A DNA stretch of 64,000 bases, from positions 1,602,501 through 1,666,500 of the forward strand of contig JBBBDQ010000225.1 in assembly GCA_037127315.1 (NCBI GenBank), read 5' to 3'. The notes below the pieces were generated by a model. It saw only the letters and a list, made by a program, of their open reading frames with translations, did no database searches and was not told where the DNA came from. The translations under genes and the position numbers were made by a program. This document shows positions 51,559 through 63,339 of the stretch, one piece after another. This DNA is from Ascarosepion bandense. Lineage: Eukaryota; Mollusca; Cephalopoda; Sepiida; Sepiidae. Positions within the stretch are counted from its first letter, which is position 1. Every line of letters starts with the position of its first letter.

Positions 51559-54500
51559 CTGAAAATGAAAAGATAGTTAAATTATAGTGCAGAAATTATT
51601 ATGATTTTTATATCATTAGGATTTTGATGATTTACACTCAAGTTTTTCATTCAGTTTAAATGTTGTCATATTGCAAAAAAAAAAACTTTCAAAATTATGG
51701 CATTCAAAGATTTCAGTGTTGATCTTCAATTTTGTATGTGACTTGTATTTAATTTACTCCTACAAACAAGCTTTGTTTTTAATCAAAATCCTTTATAAAT
51801 CTACTTGATAAAATTAACGTATTTTTATCTGGAATAAACTGAGAATATATGAAATTATCAATTTTTTCATGTTAAATCTGGTACTATTACTATGTGGGCT
51901 GCAATATTTCATACATACTGTAACATTGTAGCTATGCTGTGGACTGTCTACAAGGCAACATTTTTGCAGTATGTGCAATATTGTGGGTAGTCTAAAAAGG
52001 AATGTTAATGTAACATTATAAAGCAACATATTTTCAACATTACAAGATAATATTGCAAGCATGTTGTGAGGAGTCTACAAAAAAAAACAAAAAAACTTTT
52101 AAGTAACATAGCAATGTTATAAATGTGGCAATGTCATTTTGTTAATTTAGAAGTCTGATCATCAAAATGCTAAATGATATAAACTTTTTAAAATATTCAT
52201 GAAGATGAAACAACTCTTAAGAAAATTAAAGTTGATTAAAAAACATTCAAATTTTCTGTGAGTAGGTTAACAATAGATTGTCATATTGAGAAGCTTATTG
52301 TTTAACCACAGGAGTGAAACATACAAAGAGAATTGACAACTGTTGCTAATGAAACAAAAATGATAATATTGCTTTATAAATACTTTGACTGACTGTTTTT
52401 AAAATCATTTCACCCCAGGCAAAGCAGTAAAGCCACTAGGACACAAAAGTCAGAAATGATAAGTCGAATAAAAGAAACTGTTAGCATAAAACTTAGTTAC
52501 ATCTGGCCATTTTAACTGTAAAATGATGAGACCTAACTGCCAATCTAGTCAGTCAGTTAAGTGCCATATGTGATATATGCTTGGACGATCATGTCTCTTT
52601 TAATCCATGACTGACTAGACAGAAGATTCTCTCGCAGTAGATTGCTATTTCTTTCTGCAGTAGACTGGTTACCAACCAAAGCTATAGAACCCAATCTGTC
52701 ATGCTGTTCACCCAATAGCTGGAGAGATTTTTTGTACTTAAGTGAATACAACAAATTGAACTAGAATCTAGTAGTGCACTTAAATTCATAAAGTTTAGCT
52801 ACCATACAGGAAAATTCATCAGAGCAATTACCATGAAAGTATTTATCATTTGAAATTATTTAATAAACAAAAATTTAAAAAAAACAGCAATAAACATTTG
52901 TATTTGATTGTACATTTTTATATGATAATTTTAATTCAAAAGAAGGTCAAGTCAGTTGAGAAATACTGTAGTGCAAATATTTTTACTATGAACATTGGAA
53001 CATTGAATAAAAACTTGTTCTCATTTTCTTTTCTATGCTCTGTTAATTTTCTCTAGTCTATTTGTATTACTTGTTTGTCTTCCATTGAACTAGACTATAT
53101 GATTTTGCAGCATCACCTGACTTAGAGGATCAGATGGGTCTTAACCACCGCTTTAATTTATTAGGCAATGATGTCTCTTAAATGTAATTTTGGAACATTA
53201 AAATTATTGTCTATACTCAACAGAGGGTTGAATCTTTTAGTCTTCTTTCTTTTTAAATCAAAGACTCCCAGATAATATTTATCTATGTCAGATCTACTGT
53301 GGTTGTAAGTATTTAACATACATGCTGATAAGAACAATACCAGAGTATATAAAACAACTGAATAAATAAATGCACATGTTATGCTAATCGGATTCCCTTA
53401 TAATTCAATCTCAGAATGAGGTAATTCTGAAAAGTCATATGTTCAGTTGGAGAAAGTTGGAGAAACACAAGCAAATCAACTTGGAAGTATTAAGCAATAC
53501 AAGTATTAAGCATGTAAAGTCGAAAGGATTTTTGTAGATTGAATAAAGGATTCACTTAAAAATTCTGAGTAGATTTTACCAAGTGTACCAGATCTATGAA
53601 GAAAGATGAATGGTACAATGGCTGAAACAAAGGTAAGTATATCAATCATAAATACATATAATAATGATGAATTATCATTTTAAAAATTCTGACATAATAA
53701 CAAATTATTGGTTATATAGTTTTGGGAAATATCTGCATTAAATATGCACAATTTTATGCAACCAAATAAATGGCATTTGTCTCTGAGAATACTGCCGACA
53801 CATTGTTGTCAATGTTTGCATATCATATAACATTTTTTTAAAACATTGTACTACAATGACCTTTTCCTGATATTTATTCTTTATGCCAAGATTTTATATA
53901 ATAAATTTTAGATAAACTTTAAATATTGGGTAAATGAAACAAATCAATTCAAACTATTATAGTGCAATTCTTAAAAAGTGTTACTAGAGAGGAAGAAAAA
54001 ATGTCTCACCACAAATGATTACATTCTGTGATAGTTTATCTGCTTCTTGCAGACACTGGTCCATCCACTGCAACTGTGTTAGCCCAATTCCACCATTAAA
54101 TGCTACAAGCATGCAAGTTGAGTCATCCATTCCACTGCTGTCATTGAGATCTACATTTGGATTTACCTTACAAATCTCTTGACTCTCTTTATAGTTTGGA
54201 CCTGATTTGTCAATTATATTTTGTTCATAGCAGTTCAGTATGAGAATTTTGAAGTATTCATGGGGAGTAAATGAGTAATATGCTTTTCCAGGAATTGCCT
54301 TGCAACCTTGATTGATGGAACTGTTAAGAGAAGATCTCAGTAATTCTTCCACTCGAAAATTATAGAGTTCATGATTTCCCCACACATAATGTACAACTCC
54401 TGGATATGATGAGAAGACATTTAATATATTGGACAAGGCTTCTGCTTGCTGTCCATTTCTGTAATTATAAGCATCAATAAGATCTCCAAGTTCTACAACA

Positions 54501-54676
54501 AAATTCACTTTATTTTGTTGACTATTCCAGTATTTGATAGCTGACTTTACTTGTACAAGTGCATTGCGATAGTATCTTTTGTTTGTTTTATTGTAGTCAT
54601 AACCATCATCTCTGTCAGCAAATTGGATATCTGTGATTAGCCCAAAACTGAGGAGTACATTGGATGAATGTGCCAT
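51242..54676 (-). CDS. ADPRM: ADPRM: Mn-dependent ADP-ribose/CDP-alcohol diphosphatase, 2 exons (327 codons)
   Basis: Calcineurin-like metallophosphoesterase that hydrolyses ADP-ribose, CDP-choline and similar nucleotide diphosphates, expected in the cytosol. Exon 1 is 54676-54010, intron 54009-51559 (GT-AG), exon 2 51558-51242 with TAA; 984 nt in all. Metal-site motifs read in order: DIQFAD (16-21), GDLID (64-68), GNHE (100-103), GHVPIYG (223-229, split by the intron) and GHDHNGG (260-266). Length is close to the vertebrate enzyme (about 340). No signal peptide or membrane segment is seen. Cys222-Gly223 precede the His of the H-x-P motif where vertebrates have Ser. It converges on the hexokinase gene. 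Family assignment is strong; enzyme activity is inferred. Confidence 0.93.
51860..52140. repeat. Degenerate tandem-like repeat in ADPRM intron
   Basis: Three loosely related units around TGTGGACTGTCTACAAGG, TGTGGGTAGTCTAAAAAGG and TGTGAGGAGTCTACAAAA, interspersed with AACATT motifs. Copies are irregularly spaced and decayed. Confidence 0.45.
52390..52450 (-). mobile_element. Jockey-like LINE 3' tail fragment
   Basis: ATCATTTCACCCCAGGCAAA on the plus strand is the inverted 3' end of the LINE family at 43080-44085. Only the extreme end is present. Confidence 0.65.
52545..52790 (-). repeat. tRNA-derived SINE type III
   Basis: Close to the 13530-13812 copy: CAGTCAGTTAAGTGCCATA, TGACTGACTAGACAG and GGTTACCAACCAAAGC on the plus strand mark the tail, and the tRNA-like head is degraded near 52750. 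Inside the ADPRM intron. Confidence 0.7.
53380..53635 (+). repeat. tRNA-like terminal repeat type II, partial
   Basis: GTAGATTGAATAAAGGATTC, then a decayed core GAATGGTACAATGGCTGAAA at about 53607-53626. Tail absent. Confidence 0.55.
54010..54676 (-). CDS. ADPRM: ADPRM exon 1
   Basis: Encodes residues 1-222 and the first base of Gly223. The start ATG at 54676 is chosen because the family LLSFGLITDIQFAD strand begins nine residues later, as expected for a short N terminus. Donor gtgaga. Confidence 0.93.
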
Positions 54677-54850
54677 TAGAATGCTTGATGGTTAGCTGAG
54701 GAATAGATACAATAATTTTTAAAATCACATACCACTTTGTAAATTTAAAAGTTAAAACCATTAAAATTATATAAAATGCATATTCAAAAAAAGTCCTACA
54801 TTTTAATTATAAGGTCAATGAAAATAAATCACATAACTACCATATGTATA

Positions 54851-55370
54851 GATTGGCCCAAAAGTTTTTATCATTAGATAGCATTAGGAGTGTTTGATTT
54901 TAATTAACTTCATTTAAAAAGATTGATTTCATTGGCTTGTCTTAACTGTAAAGTCAGTCTGTTTTATTTTAAAAAAAAAACATATCAAAATTAGTTTTTA
55001 TTTATTGATTTAAAAATTAATCAGCAGATATGATGTCATCATTACAGTGATACTGGTTCCCAGCTGAGTATTTTTTTATATTGGAGAATAGATGATAGTC
55101 AGATGGGAGCCAAATCAGAATAATAGGGAGGGTGATCAATCAAAAGCACTCATGCACAGCAGCCATTAAAACCAAGAACTTGTGTGATAAAACAAGACCC
55201 CTATTTGTGGGTCTTCCTGAGCATTTGTTCTTAATAACTTTTCACAACTGCCTCAGCAAGTGAGCATAACACTCTCTATTGGTGTGGCCCTTTTGAAGAG
55301 AGTCAATAAATACAATGCCTTTTGCATCCCAAAAAAACTGAGGCTATCACTGTTGTGTTATGCATTCAGT
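54851..55370 (-). mobile_element. Mariner transposase relic upstream of ADPRM
   Basis: Plus-strand GATTGGCCCAAAAGTTTTTA at 54852 looks like a mariner terminal repeat. Read on the minus strand the coding relic has FFWDAKGIVFIDSLQKGHTN (about 55277-55337), a frameshifted core with LPSDYHLFSNIKKY (about 55060-55102) and CNDDIIS. The second catalytic segment is damaged. A different mariner lineage from that at 33480-33945. Confidence 0.88.
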
Positions 55371-56454
55371 CTCAAATATCAAACTGAGCTGATTCAGAAT
55401 CAACAAGGACTCAAACATTTAATATTTAAAAGAATCTTTTTACTTTAATGTTGTACATACTTACACGGCTTGTTCATATTTCCACAAATTTTAATCATAA
55501 CACTTTTTAAAAATTTTTTCATTTGTCATAAATAGTAAAGAATAGTTACTTTTTAATTTACAATAATATGGTATGCAGAAGATAATGAGGTAAGTGAAGT
55601 GAGTCACTACTAACCAAACCAAAGGTTTGCCTTTATCTAAACGGATGCCGTGTATTGAAAGATAGACCTTTCTTTCCCTCTGGAGAACAAAATGGTTGAT
55701 TCAAACAAGTACTACCAATTGAAAGTAACAATTAATAAAAAGCTTTTAGAATTTATGAGAAAGGGTGTGTTGTGTTAGGTTTGGAGGGAGGCTCATCATT
55801 TGAAATTGAGAAGTTGTGTTCACAAACAAAATATACAAAATTGGATGAGAAAATAGATAAAACAAGAGAATAGAATAAAATGAGATAGAAATTTTTATTC
55901 TATTGTAGAGAGTATTCAAGGTTTCTTATTGAAAAAAAAAGTGTAAATTCAAGTAAAAAGTGAATGAGGTGTCTTTATGCACTTGTTCCTGGAGTGCTAA
56001 GTTTAGCATTCTACATCAACCTCACTACAGTGTTAAAAAAATAAATAAAAAAAAACTATTGCTGCTAGGTAAGGTTTTTATTGCATGCATGCCTTGCAGA
56101 AATGTGTAATGATTGAATGTTTCATTAGTGACTAGGAAAAAGATATTGCTTTCATTCATTCACCACATACTGTATCTTTCATCAAAATACCTTTTATTCC
56201 AGTCTTTACAAAATTCTCCTTAAATTCATAAATAATTTTCCTGCAAAACTGCAACTGAAAGATTAAATCTAGAAGGACAGAATGTTAAAACACCCTATGA
56301 AAACATAATACCAAGAAATACCCTTAAAATACTGTCAAATACTTCCTGGATGGATGCAGAAATCTACTGAATTACTCTACAACTCATCATATGAATATAT
56401 AACAGAAATGTGAAAGAACCAATAATTTTTTTTTAAATATCTAGAAAAAAAAAT
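55371..56454. other. Sequence upstream of the mariner relic
   Basis: No feature recognised. Confidence 0.5.
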
Positions 56455-56865
56455 TAAATTTACACTATTTACATTGTTTGGGCTGTTTTCCTCATCTTTG
56501 TTTCCATATTCACAACATTTCAACCGTTGTATGTTCTGGCCGTCTTCAGGTATTTGAAATTTCAAACCATTTATTTCATTGACCAGGGTAGATTTACTTC
56601 CATGTGTCAAGCTTCTTCCAGATATCTCCATATCAGTTATCTGTCTTTTAACTCAACTTTCCAAGTTTTTGTTTACTTCTGCTGTATCCAGGTATTAAAC
56701 TCACAACTTTCTGAGTCAAGTTACTGGATTTAATGCTTTTATTCACTGGAGCATGTGTCCTTGAGGACCTGAAGTAGAGTGGAGCATACAACAGTTGAAA
56801 TGTTGTGAATAATGGCAACAAAGATGAGGACGTAAGTTTGAACAATGTAATCACAACACCTCAAC
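56455..56865. repeat. Fold-back pair of Penelope terminal repeats
   Basis: A minus copy (56455-56770, with core at about 56517-56550 and tRNA-like head near 56690-56770) is fused to a short plus tail (56771-56865, GTGGAGCATACAACAGTTGA, AAATGTTGTG, GATGAGGAC). Same organisation as 29381-29758. Confidence 0.8.
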
Positions 56866-57048
56866 TTAGAAACATAGACAGATATTGGTTATATATATAT
56901 ATATAAAATAATACAGAAATATCGAAATTTAATTTTGTTGAATGGCCATTTGTTAGAGCCTTCTACCTTGATCAATTTTAATACTAATAAAATTAATAGG
57001 ATCAGGTTTTGGGATTTATCTATTTGCTCATCCTTTTGGATTTAATAT

Positions 57049-57543
57049 ATACTAGCAGTATAGCCTGGCATGTAATGAAAGCTTTAAAACTAATCCATGG
57101 TCCTGGAGCTCAGACTCTTTGGATGTTGGCACAAAAGACTAAAAAACAATAGTTGTTTCCAGTTAATGCGAAACCGTAGACTGAAAGAAAAATGAATGGA
57201 TGTAAGTCAAATTTTGATTTCCTGGTATCTATACCAAATTTTCTGCACTATTGTAAGAACTGCAACCTTGAAACTTCTGAATATCGTTTCTTATGTCTTT
57301 GTCTATAAGTGTATCAAATTTGATTAAAATTGGACCACTCCTTCTATAACCAGATTTTTTCGATTATCGATATTTATCGGGGGTACCTCAACATAAACCT
57401 AGCTAAGAACACTCATGGATGTTTATAGTACAACTGTGTAAATTTTCAAGAAAATCGGTTCAGCCGTTTCGGAGTCTATAGGTAATGGACACACACACAC
57501 ACACAGACAAAGTTCCATTTATAAATAAGTTTAGATTTAGATA
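57049..57543 (+). repeat. Dispersed repeat R, copy B
   Basis: Begins TATACTAGCAGTATAGCC, then AATGAAAGCTTTAAAACTAA, TGAAACTTCTGAATATCGTT, AAATCGGTTCAGCCGTTTCG, GAGTCTATAGGTAATGGACA, (AC)n, and ends AAAGTTCCATTTATAAATAA. Inverted partner of 1319-1812. Confidence 0.75.
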
Positions 57544-57719
57544 TAATTCTAAGCAATTACAAATTAACTACAAAAAAAATTATTTTTCATCTATGTCTTC
57601 AATTTCACTTTATTATTTTTATTTATGTAATAAATTGTTGTTGAATTTAAAAAAAAAAAAGAAAAGAAAACTCTTTTGTCAATTTAAATGTTTAAAAAAG
57701 CTATAACTCAAAAATGTAA

Positions 57720-58740
57720 GTGAAAACCATCTCCACCATATGGATTGACTTCAAGTTTTTGCTTGGTTGTTTCCATTTTCTTTGGTGATACACTTATTCT
57801 ACTGTTTAAGGACTTTAGTGGACGTATAGGTGATCTCTGTGACCTTTGTTCTGCGGATGGTTTAACATATTTGGGAAGAGAGGTCTGCATCTGAAATGAT
57901 GTTATACTCTTGTTTGCAGTTTCCTTTTTACTAGTTCAGCTTGTCTCACTTCTTTGTCAGATTGTTTTGAAAATTGGGCCAATCATTCAATCCTAAGTGT
58001 ACCAATCTCTCAATAAGGTCCCTAAACTTGTCAGTCTGGTTTGAGTTATTTGGACTTATCCACTATTCTTGTATACCCTTTAACTACTTTTTTAGCTTCT
58101 GAAAAAGCAATGTTTCTTTTGTATTCAGCTTCCACAATTTCCTTTTTCTAGAACTCACAAGTACGAGAGTAAGCTGGATGATTCTCTTAGCAATTTGCAC
58201 ATCTAATCTCATCCTGATCATGATCTCAGTTCTTTTGGCCACATTTTGCACATGTAAGTTGGCTCCTACAGCTATCTGTGATGTCCAAATTTCTAACATC
58301 TGAAACACCTCAGAGAAGCCAGGATATATAGCCCAAGTGACTCAATATTATAGGTTATTTTTATTTTAAAAGGAAGTTTTTCACTGTTTCTTGAGATCCT
58401 TCAGTTGTCTGAAACTGCCTAGTTACCAAAGGCAAATGATATTTCTTCCAATGTGGCCAGAGAGAGTTCTCAATTTCTAATAACTCCTTTTGATATATTC
58501 AGTTTTGTGTAAGGGAAAGTTTTAATACTCACATTGTAGAAGGTCTTCATTTTCATTAAAGACTTCCTCTGTTTTCTTGTTTCAACCTCCATCATTAAAT
58601 TGCCGTCTTTCATCTTTCTGACTGACTTCAGATTAATCTGACTTAATATTACTTTTTCAATCAAGAAGAGGACAGTCCAAGGTTTTTTTTTTTTTTGGAA
58701 TCCAAGGTATTGCTTGGATTTTTTATTCTGATTCATAATT
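57720..58740 (-). mobile_element. LINE ORF1 (gag-like) relic, antisense
   Basis: Minus-strand pieces: SKGVIRNRELRTL (near 58460-58500), cysteine-rich remnants of CCHC knuckles (about 58160-58290), and SSRKRKLWKLNTKETL near 58110-58160, the region after the knuckles in Jockey-type ORF1. Stops and frameshifts throughout. The element lacks its RT half. Confidence 0.65.
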
Positions 58741-59338
58741 TACATGATTTAAAGTTCACTGTCTGTGCTCCTCACCTACCTCAGAGCCCACCATTGGGAA
58801 ATGTCAAAGGGAAAACCCAATCGCCTTGACAGGTCAGGGCTACACAAACCAGTATACTGGCACTCATGAGCAATTGGAGCACTCATCGCCACATTTGCTG
58901 CACTACCCAAACTTTTGGTTAACAACCATGTTAAAGTCAAAATGTCTGTACAAGCCAAATGACTGTTAGCCAGTGCCTTCTAACACCTATACATTAGGTT
59001 GAGTTGTTATTCATCCCCCAGTTCATTTAGGTATAGTTTTCCTAAAGCATTAAATTTGGTATCTTTATAGGTGTTAGGACTTGACCTGACCAGCTGATTG
59101 AACAGATTGGGCCTCTCCGATCGCCTGTCTATTCCAGGTAAGGGCCAAAGTGGTGTGTTGGGAATTGAAAGTACTAACCCTGACTGTTGTAACCCTCAAC
59201 TACCAGGATCCCACCCCAGACATCACCGGTCACCACTCACGGCAAACAGGTTGTCAGAGGAGTGGTCTTACCCTTCTGCAGAGGTGAAGTCAGCGTATTC
59301 TGAAGCCCCAGCCTCCAGGACAAAAAATTGTTGAGAGT
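58741..59338 (-). mobile_element. Probable 5' UTR of the antisense LINE
   Basis: Higher GC than its neighbours and no coding potential; it lies directly 5' of the ORF1 relic. This is the expected place for an internal promoter region. Assignment rests on position and composition only. Confidence 0.4.
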
Positions 59339-59880
59339 TGGTGTTTGTATAATTACAATTTAATAAAACAAATTATTTTTTTTGTATTTGACAGGAAAAA
59401 AGAACTAGACTGAATATCTATTTTAAAAAATAGTTGTTTTTCAGTGAAATTTTAAAATACATCTTGTAGTTGTTCATAACAGGAAATAAAGCAAAAACAT
59501 GTTTAAGGATTAAGAATTAAAAATTGGAAAATTCATAATGGAAAATTCATAATGCTATTTTTTAGTGATAATTTTTAAAATAATTTTTTTTTTCCATTTT
59601 TACAACTGTTCAATTATTCCAAAAATTAAATAATACTGTGATAGTAATTGCTTAACAGTAATATTACCAGTATCAAGTCAATAAGTTTTTATCAATTTTT
59701 ATCTCTTTAAATTAAGGAATTTAAAACAAATAAAACTTAATTTAAAATTTTGAAAGCCTAGAATTTCTGTAAGAAATATCTTCAAAAGAAAGGCAGAACA
59801 GAAATGAGCTATCCACACAGCAAAAGATGTAAATGTTCTCAGGGAACAGCCCTTAAAAAAAAGAGCAAAAAATGTGACAC
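59339..59880. other. AT-rich spacer
   Basis: No feature recognised. Confidence 0.5.
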
Positions 59881-60130
59881 AGATTCTAAGCAGAATATTT
59901 AAGAGACAGGAAAATTTTATTGGAAACAATGAAAAGAGTACTGAATTGGGACACGGGAAAGCAGTGTGTACATACATTAATGGGCTTGATGGATGGCAGA
60001 ACAAGGTTTACGAGAAATAGAAGAAAAACCAAACTTATTAAGAGCTACAAAAGACAGGAAGATGTAGAAGGCCATGATCGCTTACATCTTGATGGGACAT
60101 GCTACATAAAAGAAGACTTTTCCAAAATTC
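59881..60130 (+). mobile_element. RTE-type LINE 3' fragment, degraded
   Basis: Weakly matches the C-terminal end of RTE-like RT: DGRTRFTRN, then IKSYKRQEDVE and HDRLHLDG resemble the [10 protein letters not shown]...MIAYVL end seen at 63340-63580, ending in ACATGCTACATAAAAGAAGA. Confidence 0.45.
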
Positions 60131-60821
60131 ACCTTTTTGGCAAAGGTTAAAGGGTCATATCTCAGGAAGCCTTTGACCTAGAGATGTAAAAAAAGGTACC
60201 ATTCAATTTTTCTATGATGAAGCTCTATAAATGTACCAAATTTTAATTGATGGCAAAAAATGGCACTAAAAAATCAGCGATTTTTAGCAATTAAAAAAAA
60301 TTTGCTAATACCACCACGTTTATTTACTCCGTTTTTCAATTTTTTTTACCGCAGTCCTATCAATTGTTACCTATAGATTTCGATTATCAAAAACAATTTG
60401 GAAAAATTGCAATAGTTTGGGGTGGGGGTCAGTTTCTCATACAACATTAAAGTAAATTGATCCTCCATTTTCAATCCAATCGCATTAGGTTCGCTTTGTG
60501 TATTGTTAACTCTTTTGGGACGAGTTCTTGCCGTTTTGTTTTAGCCTTGGGGCCGCTTTGTTTTTTGTTTTCTTTTTTGGAACTAGTTGTTGCTCTTGTT
60601 CTTGTCTTTCTCATGTTTTCTTCATAACTTATGATGACATCTTCCTCAGAAATTCCAAGAATGGCTCTATTTAAGAATTTCGCAAAGGATTCAGTCATTG
60701 AATATGCACATACCCAAAAAGTTAATTGCACACAGCAAGTTGTGTTCCTGTGGGCATGCTATGCATAAAAGCATGTGCAAACTTCAAAGCAGATAAGGTT
60801 TGATGGAGATGCAAAAAAAGA

Positions 60822-61075
60822 ATGTCCATTAGAAATGGGACGTTTTTTGATAAGTCCAAATTATCACTCTACGTGATATTCCAACTAATTTTTGATTTCG
60901 TCTGCCAAGTACCTGTGACCAGTTTAGCGACACTGAATGGAGTTTCATTAAATTCTGCCATTCAGTGGTATGAATATTGCAGAGACGTCTGTACAAGCAA
61001 GATGGAGAAAGACCGAAAACTGATGGGTGGCCCTGAACATGAAGTGCATTTGGAAATGGTTTCCTTGAAACTTAA
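60822..61075 (+). pseudogene. ISXO2-type transposase N-terminal fragment
   Basis: Frame starting at 60822 has FFDKSKLSLYVIFQLIFDF, then WYEYCRDVCTSKM (about 60967-61005) and GGPEHEVHLEMVSLK. In ISXO2/Merlin transposases this WYxxCR segment is followed by the first catalytic Asp (usually VEIDES). Here the matching position reads VHLEM, so the Asp is missing and the frame then runs into low-complexity repeats. Only an N-terminal piece is left. Confidence 0.7.
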
Positions 61076-61480
61076 AAAAAAAACAACTTGGGAAAAATAT
61101 GCTATTGAAACCCCACTCCCCCCACCAAAAATTGGACATGGTATTGAAAAGAAAAGGATATTGAAAACGCATAAAAAAAAACTAAAAAAACAAACAACTT
61201 GGAAAAAATATGCTATTGAAACCCCACTCCCGCCAAAATTTTGGACATGCTATTGAAAACCACCCCCAAAAAATCTGAACATGCTATTGAACCCCCCCCC
61301 CACCTCAAAAAAAAAAAAATTGAACATAGTTTCCTTGTACAGGCTAATTGAAAATCCCAATAAAAAAAATTGGACATGCTTATTGAAATCCCCCTACACA
61401 CACACACACACAAAAAAAAAGTTTGGACATAATTTCCTTGAAACAGGAAGAAAAAAAAAAAACAATTTGATATTTGAAAC
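61070..61480 (+). repeat. Decaying minisatellite inside the Merlin-like element
   Basis: At least six imperfect units around TTGGACATGCTATTGAAAAC followed by C-rich and A-rich runs, with a longer doubled unit at 61078-61130 and 61186-61232 (AACTTGGAAAAAATATGCTA, then TTGAAACCCCACTCC). Confidence 0.8.
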
Positions 61481-62109
61481 AAAAAAAAAAATGTATGTAT
61501 TGTAAAACACTAAGAAAAAATTCCCCTGTTCTAATAAAATTATTAAACATATACATATTTTATTTCATTTACTTTCTTACAAGTTGAAAAAAAAATAATC
61601 GAAGCCAGTGTTTCCGAATTGGAGGATTGATTTTAAAGTTGTATGAGAAATTGCCACCCCTCCCCTCCCAATTTGTTTAAATATTGAAATTTTAGCAAAT
61701 TTTTTATGTCGTTGTTAAAGTTTCAGGTGTAAAAAATAACATTTAAGTGATAAAAGGTCAAAAAAAAAAATTTATAATGTACAAATTTATTTACAGTTGA
61801 CGGTAATGTCGTCCCGGCGACTGTTTTCAAAATGGAAGATCGATTTACTATACGTTGTATGAGAAACTGACCCCCCCCCCCCCCACCGCCAAATTTGTTT
61901 AAATATTGTAATTTTTCCAAATTTTTTTTTTTTTTTTGATAATCGTACGTAAAGTTTAGAGGGTAATCGATAGGACTGCGGTGAAAAAATTGAAAAACGG
62001 AGAAAATAAATGTGGTGGTAGTTTGCTTCAGGTCCGCCAAAAATTTCTTTCTTCTTGTGACCTTGTCAATAAGTTTTGAAATTGAAATACAATTAGTTTT
62101 TTGAATTAG

Positions 62110-62165
62110 TTACAAATGGCAACAAAGATGAGGACAATAGTCCGAATAATGTAATTGTAAATAAT
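62110..62165 (+). repeat. Isolated Penelope tail fragment
   Basis: CAAATGGCAACAAAGATGAG, then GACAATAGTCCGAATAATGT: the shared tail with nothing else of the element. Confidence 0.8.
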
Positions 62166-63339
62166 GAAAATAAAATCATACAATTTTAAAATAGAAATGA
62201 TCTGTGTGACAGTGTGTGTGTATTTTTTTCTTTTTCAGTCACACTCGATATCTTTTTTGTTTGCATTTTTGTTTACGAACAAAATTTTACAAGTTTCATT
62301 GTCTGCCAAAAAAGTAAACATTTTGTAACTTTGTTCACAAATTTAGTATTTCTCTTAACAAAATTCATTCTCTGGTTAATTTCAGCTCTTTTTACTTTGT
62401 TAAAGTTCTGGGTATTGTGATCATTTGTCCTTTTTTTTTTTTTTTAGCGCAAACGATTTCCATATACCAAACACTGCTTCATCTTCCTACTCTCTGTTTT
62501 GTTTGGATTTGAAAAGTCCAAACTCCAAAGGAAAATATTTTAAATTTTCAAACTATTTAAGCAAAGCTGCAAAACAGTACTCGTACTTTTACGTAAATAG
62601 TTAATTTTTACAAAGTAAACTTATCATTTTCGTATAAAAGAGACAATAAGTAACTATAGCACTGTGAAAGAAAGAAAGGTTAAAAAAAAAAAGTTTCAGC
62701 ATGAGGTTATGCAGAACACGCTTTTCCTATCCTCCAGTTGCTGCGTCAACGTTAGCTGGGTAATATTTGAACTTTGAACCGAGCGTCCGTGCTCGTGTTG
62801 CACACTTCAAAAACTGACCTTGTGTCACAACTCACTCTCTAATTGGCGAGTAGGTAAACATTCCTATCCTTTTCTATAAAAAATAAAAGAACAATAATCC
62901 GTAACAGACCGAGGTAAAAATATTTTTACTATCCGCGGCCTTTTCTTTTTTTAGTCAAATGAATCAGTAACTCCTCCAACCATTTACTACAAACAACAAA
63001 AACAAAAAAATGAATTTTTTCAAAATGTCGTGTTCAACAAGTTGCACCCTAAAATGTTATGAATATGAAAATTTATAGATCCTCAGTTGAATAAAAAGCT
63101 ATTCAACTTACTTCTCTTTTTGTATTCAATTCTTCTCTCTGGTTTAAAGAGTTTTCGTGCAACAGTGAAAATGTGGGTTCAGATATAAAACTCGACGTTT
63201 TCCTTTTTTTTTTATCGATTAGTAATGGCGGTTTAGTGAGAAAGGAAACCAGGAAAAAAGTCACGAGAAAAGTTATAATTTTCGATTTGATCCGTATGAA
63301 AAGAAAAACAAATTTCCGTATATAAATTTAATAAAGTTT
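62166..63339. other. Unique-looking block, possible 5' side of a neighbouring gene
   Basis: 62690-62950 has more CpG and GC than anything nearby (GCGTCAACGTTAGC, CGAGCGTCCGTGCTCGTG) and lacks recognised repeats. No convincing coding exon. A promoter or first exon is possible but unproved. Confidence 0.3.

Larger units (their letters stand above)
60310..62030. mobile_element. Merlin-like DNA transposon with long TIRs
   Basis: Inverted repeats at about 60310-60475 and 61833-62030 match over about 170 bp (for example CGGAGTAAATAAACGTGGTG versus CGGAGAAAATAAATGTGGTG, and ATAGGACTGCGGT on both sides). Between them is an ISXO2-type transposase fragment. A further partial TIR-like copy lies at 61600-61720. 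I could not fix the exact ends or a target duplication. Confidence 0.7.

Noticed and set aside
60471..60731. Minus-strand frame with a Lys/Thr-rich middle near the Merlin-like element as a host gene
   Set aside because: It overlaps the TIR at one end and has no recognised domain. I keep it as possible element-encoded sequence only.
61213..61482. Minus-strand Phe-rich frame in the minisatellite
   Set aside because: Translation of A-rich and C-rich tandem units; no conserved protein feature.
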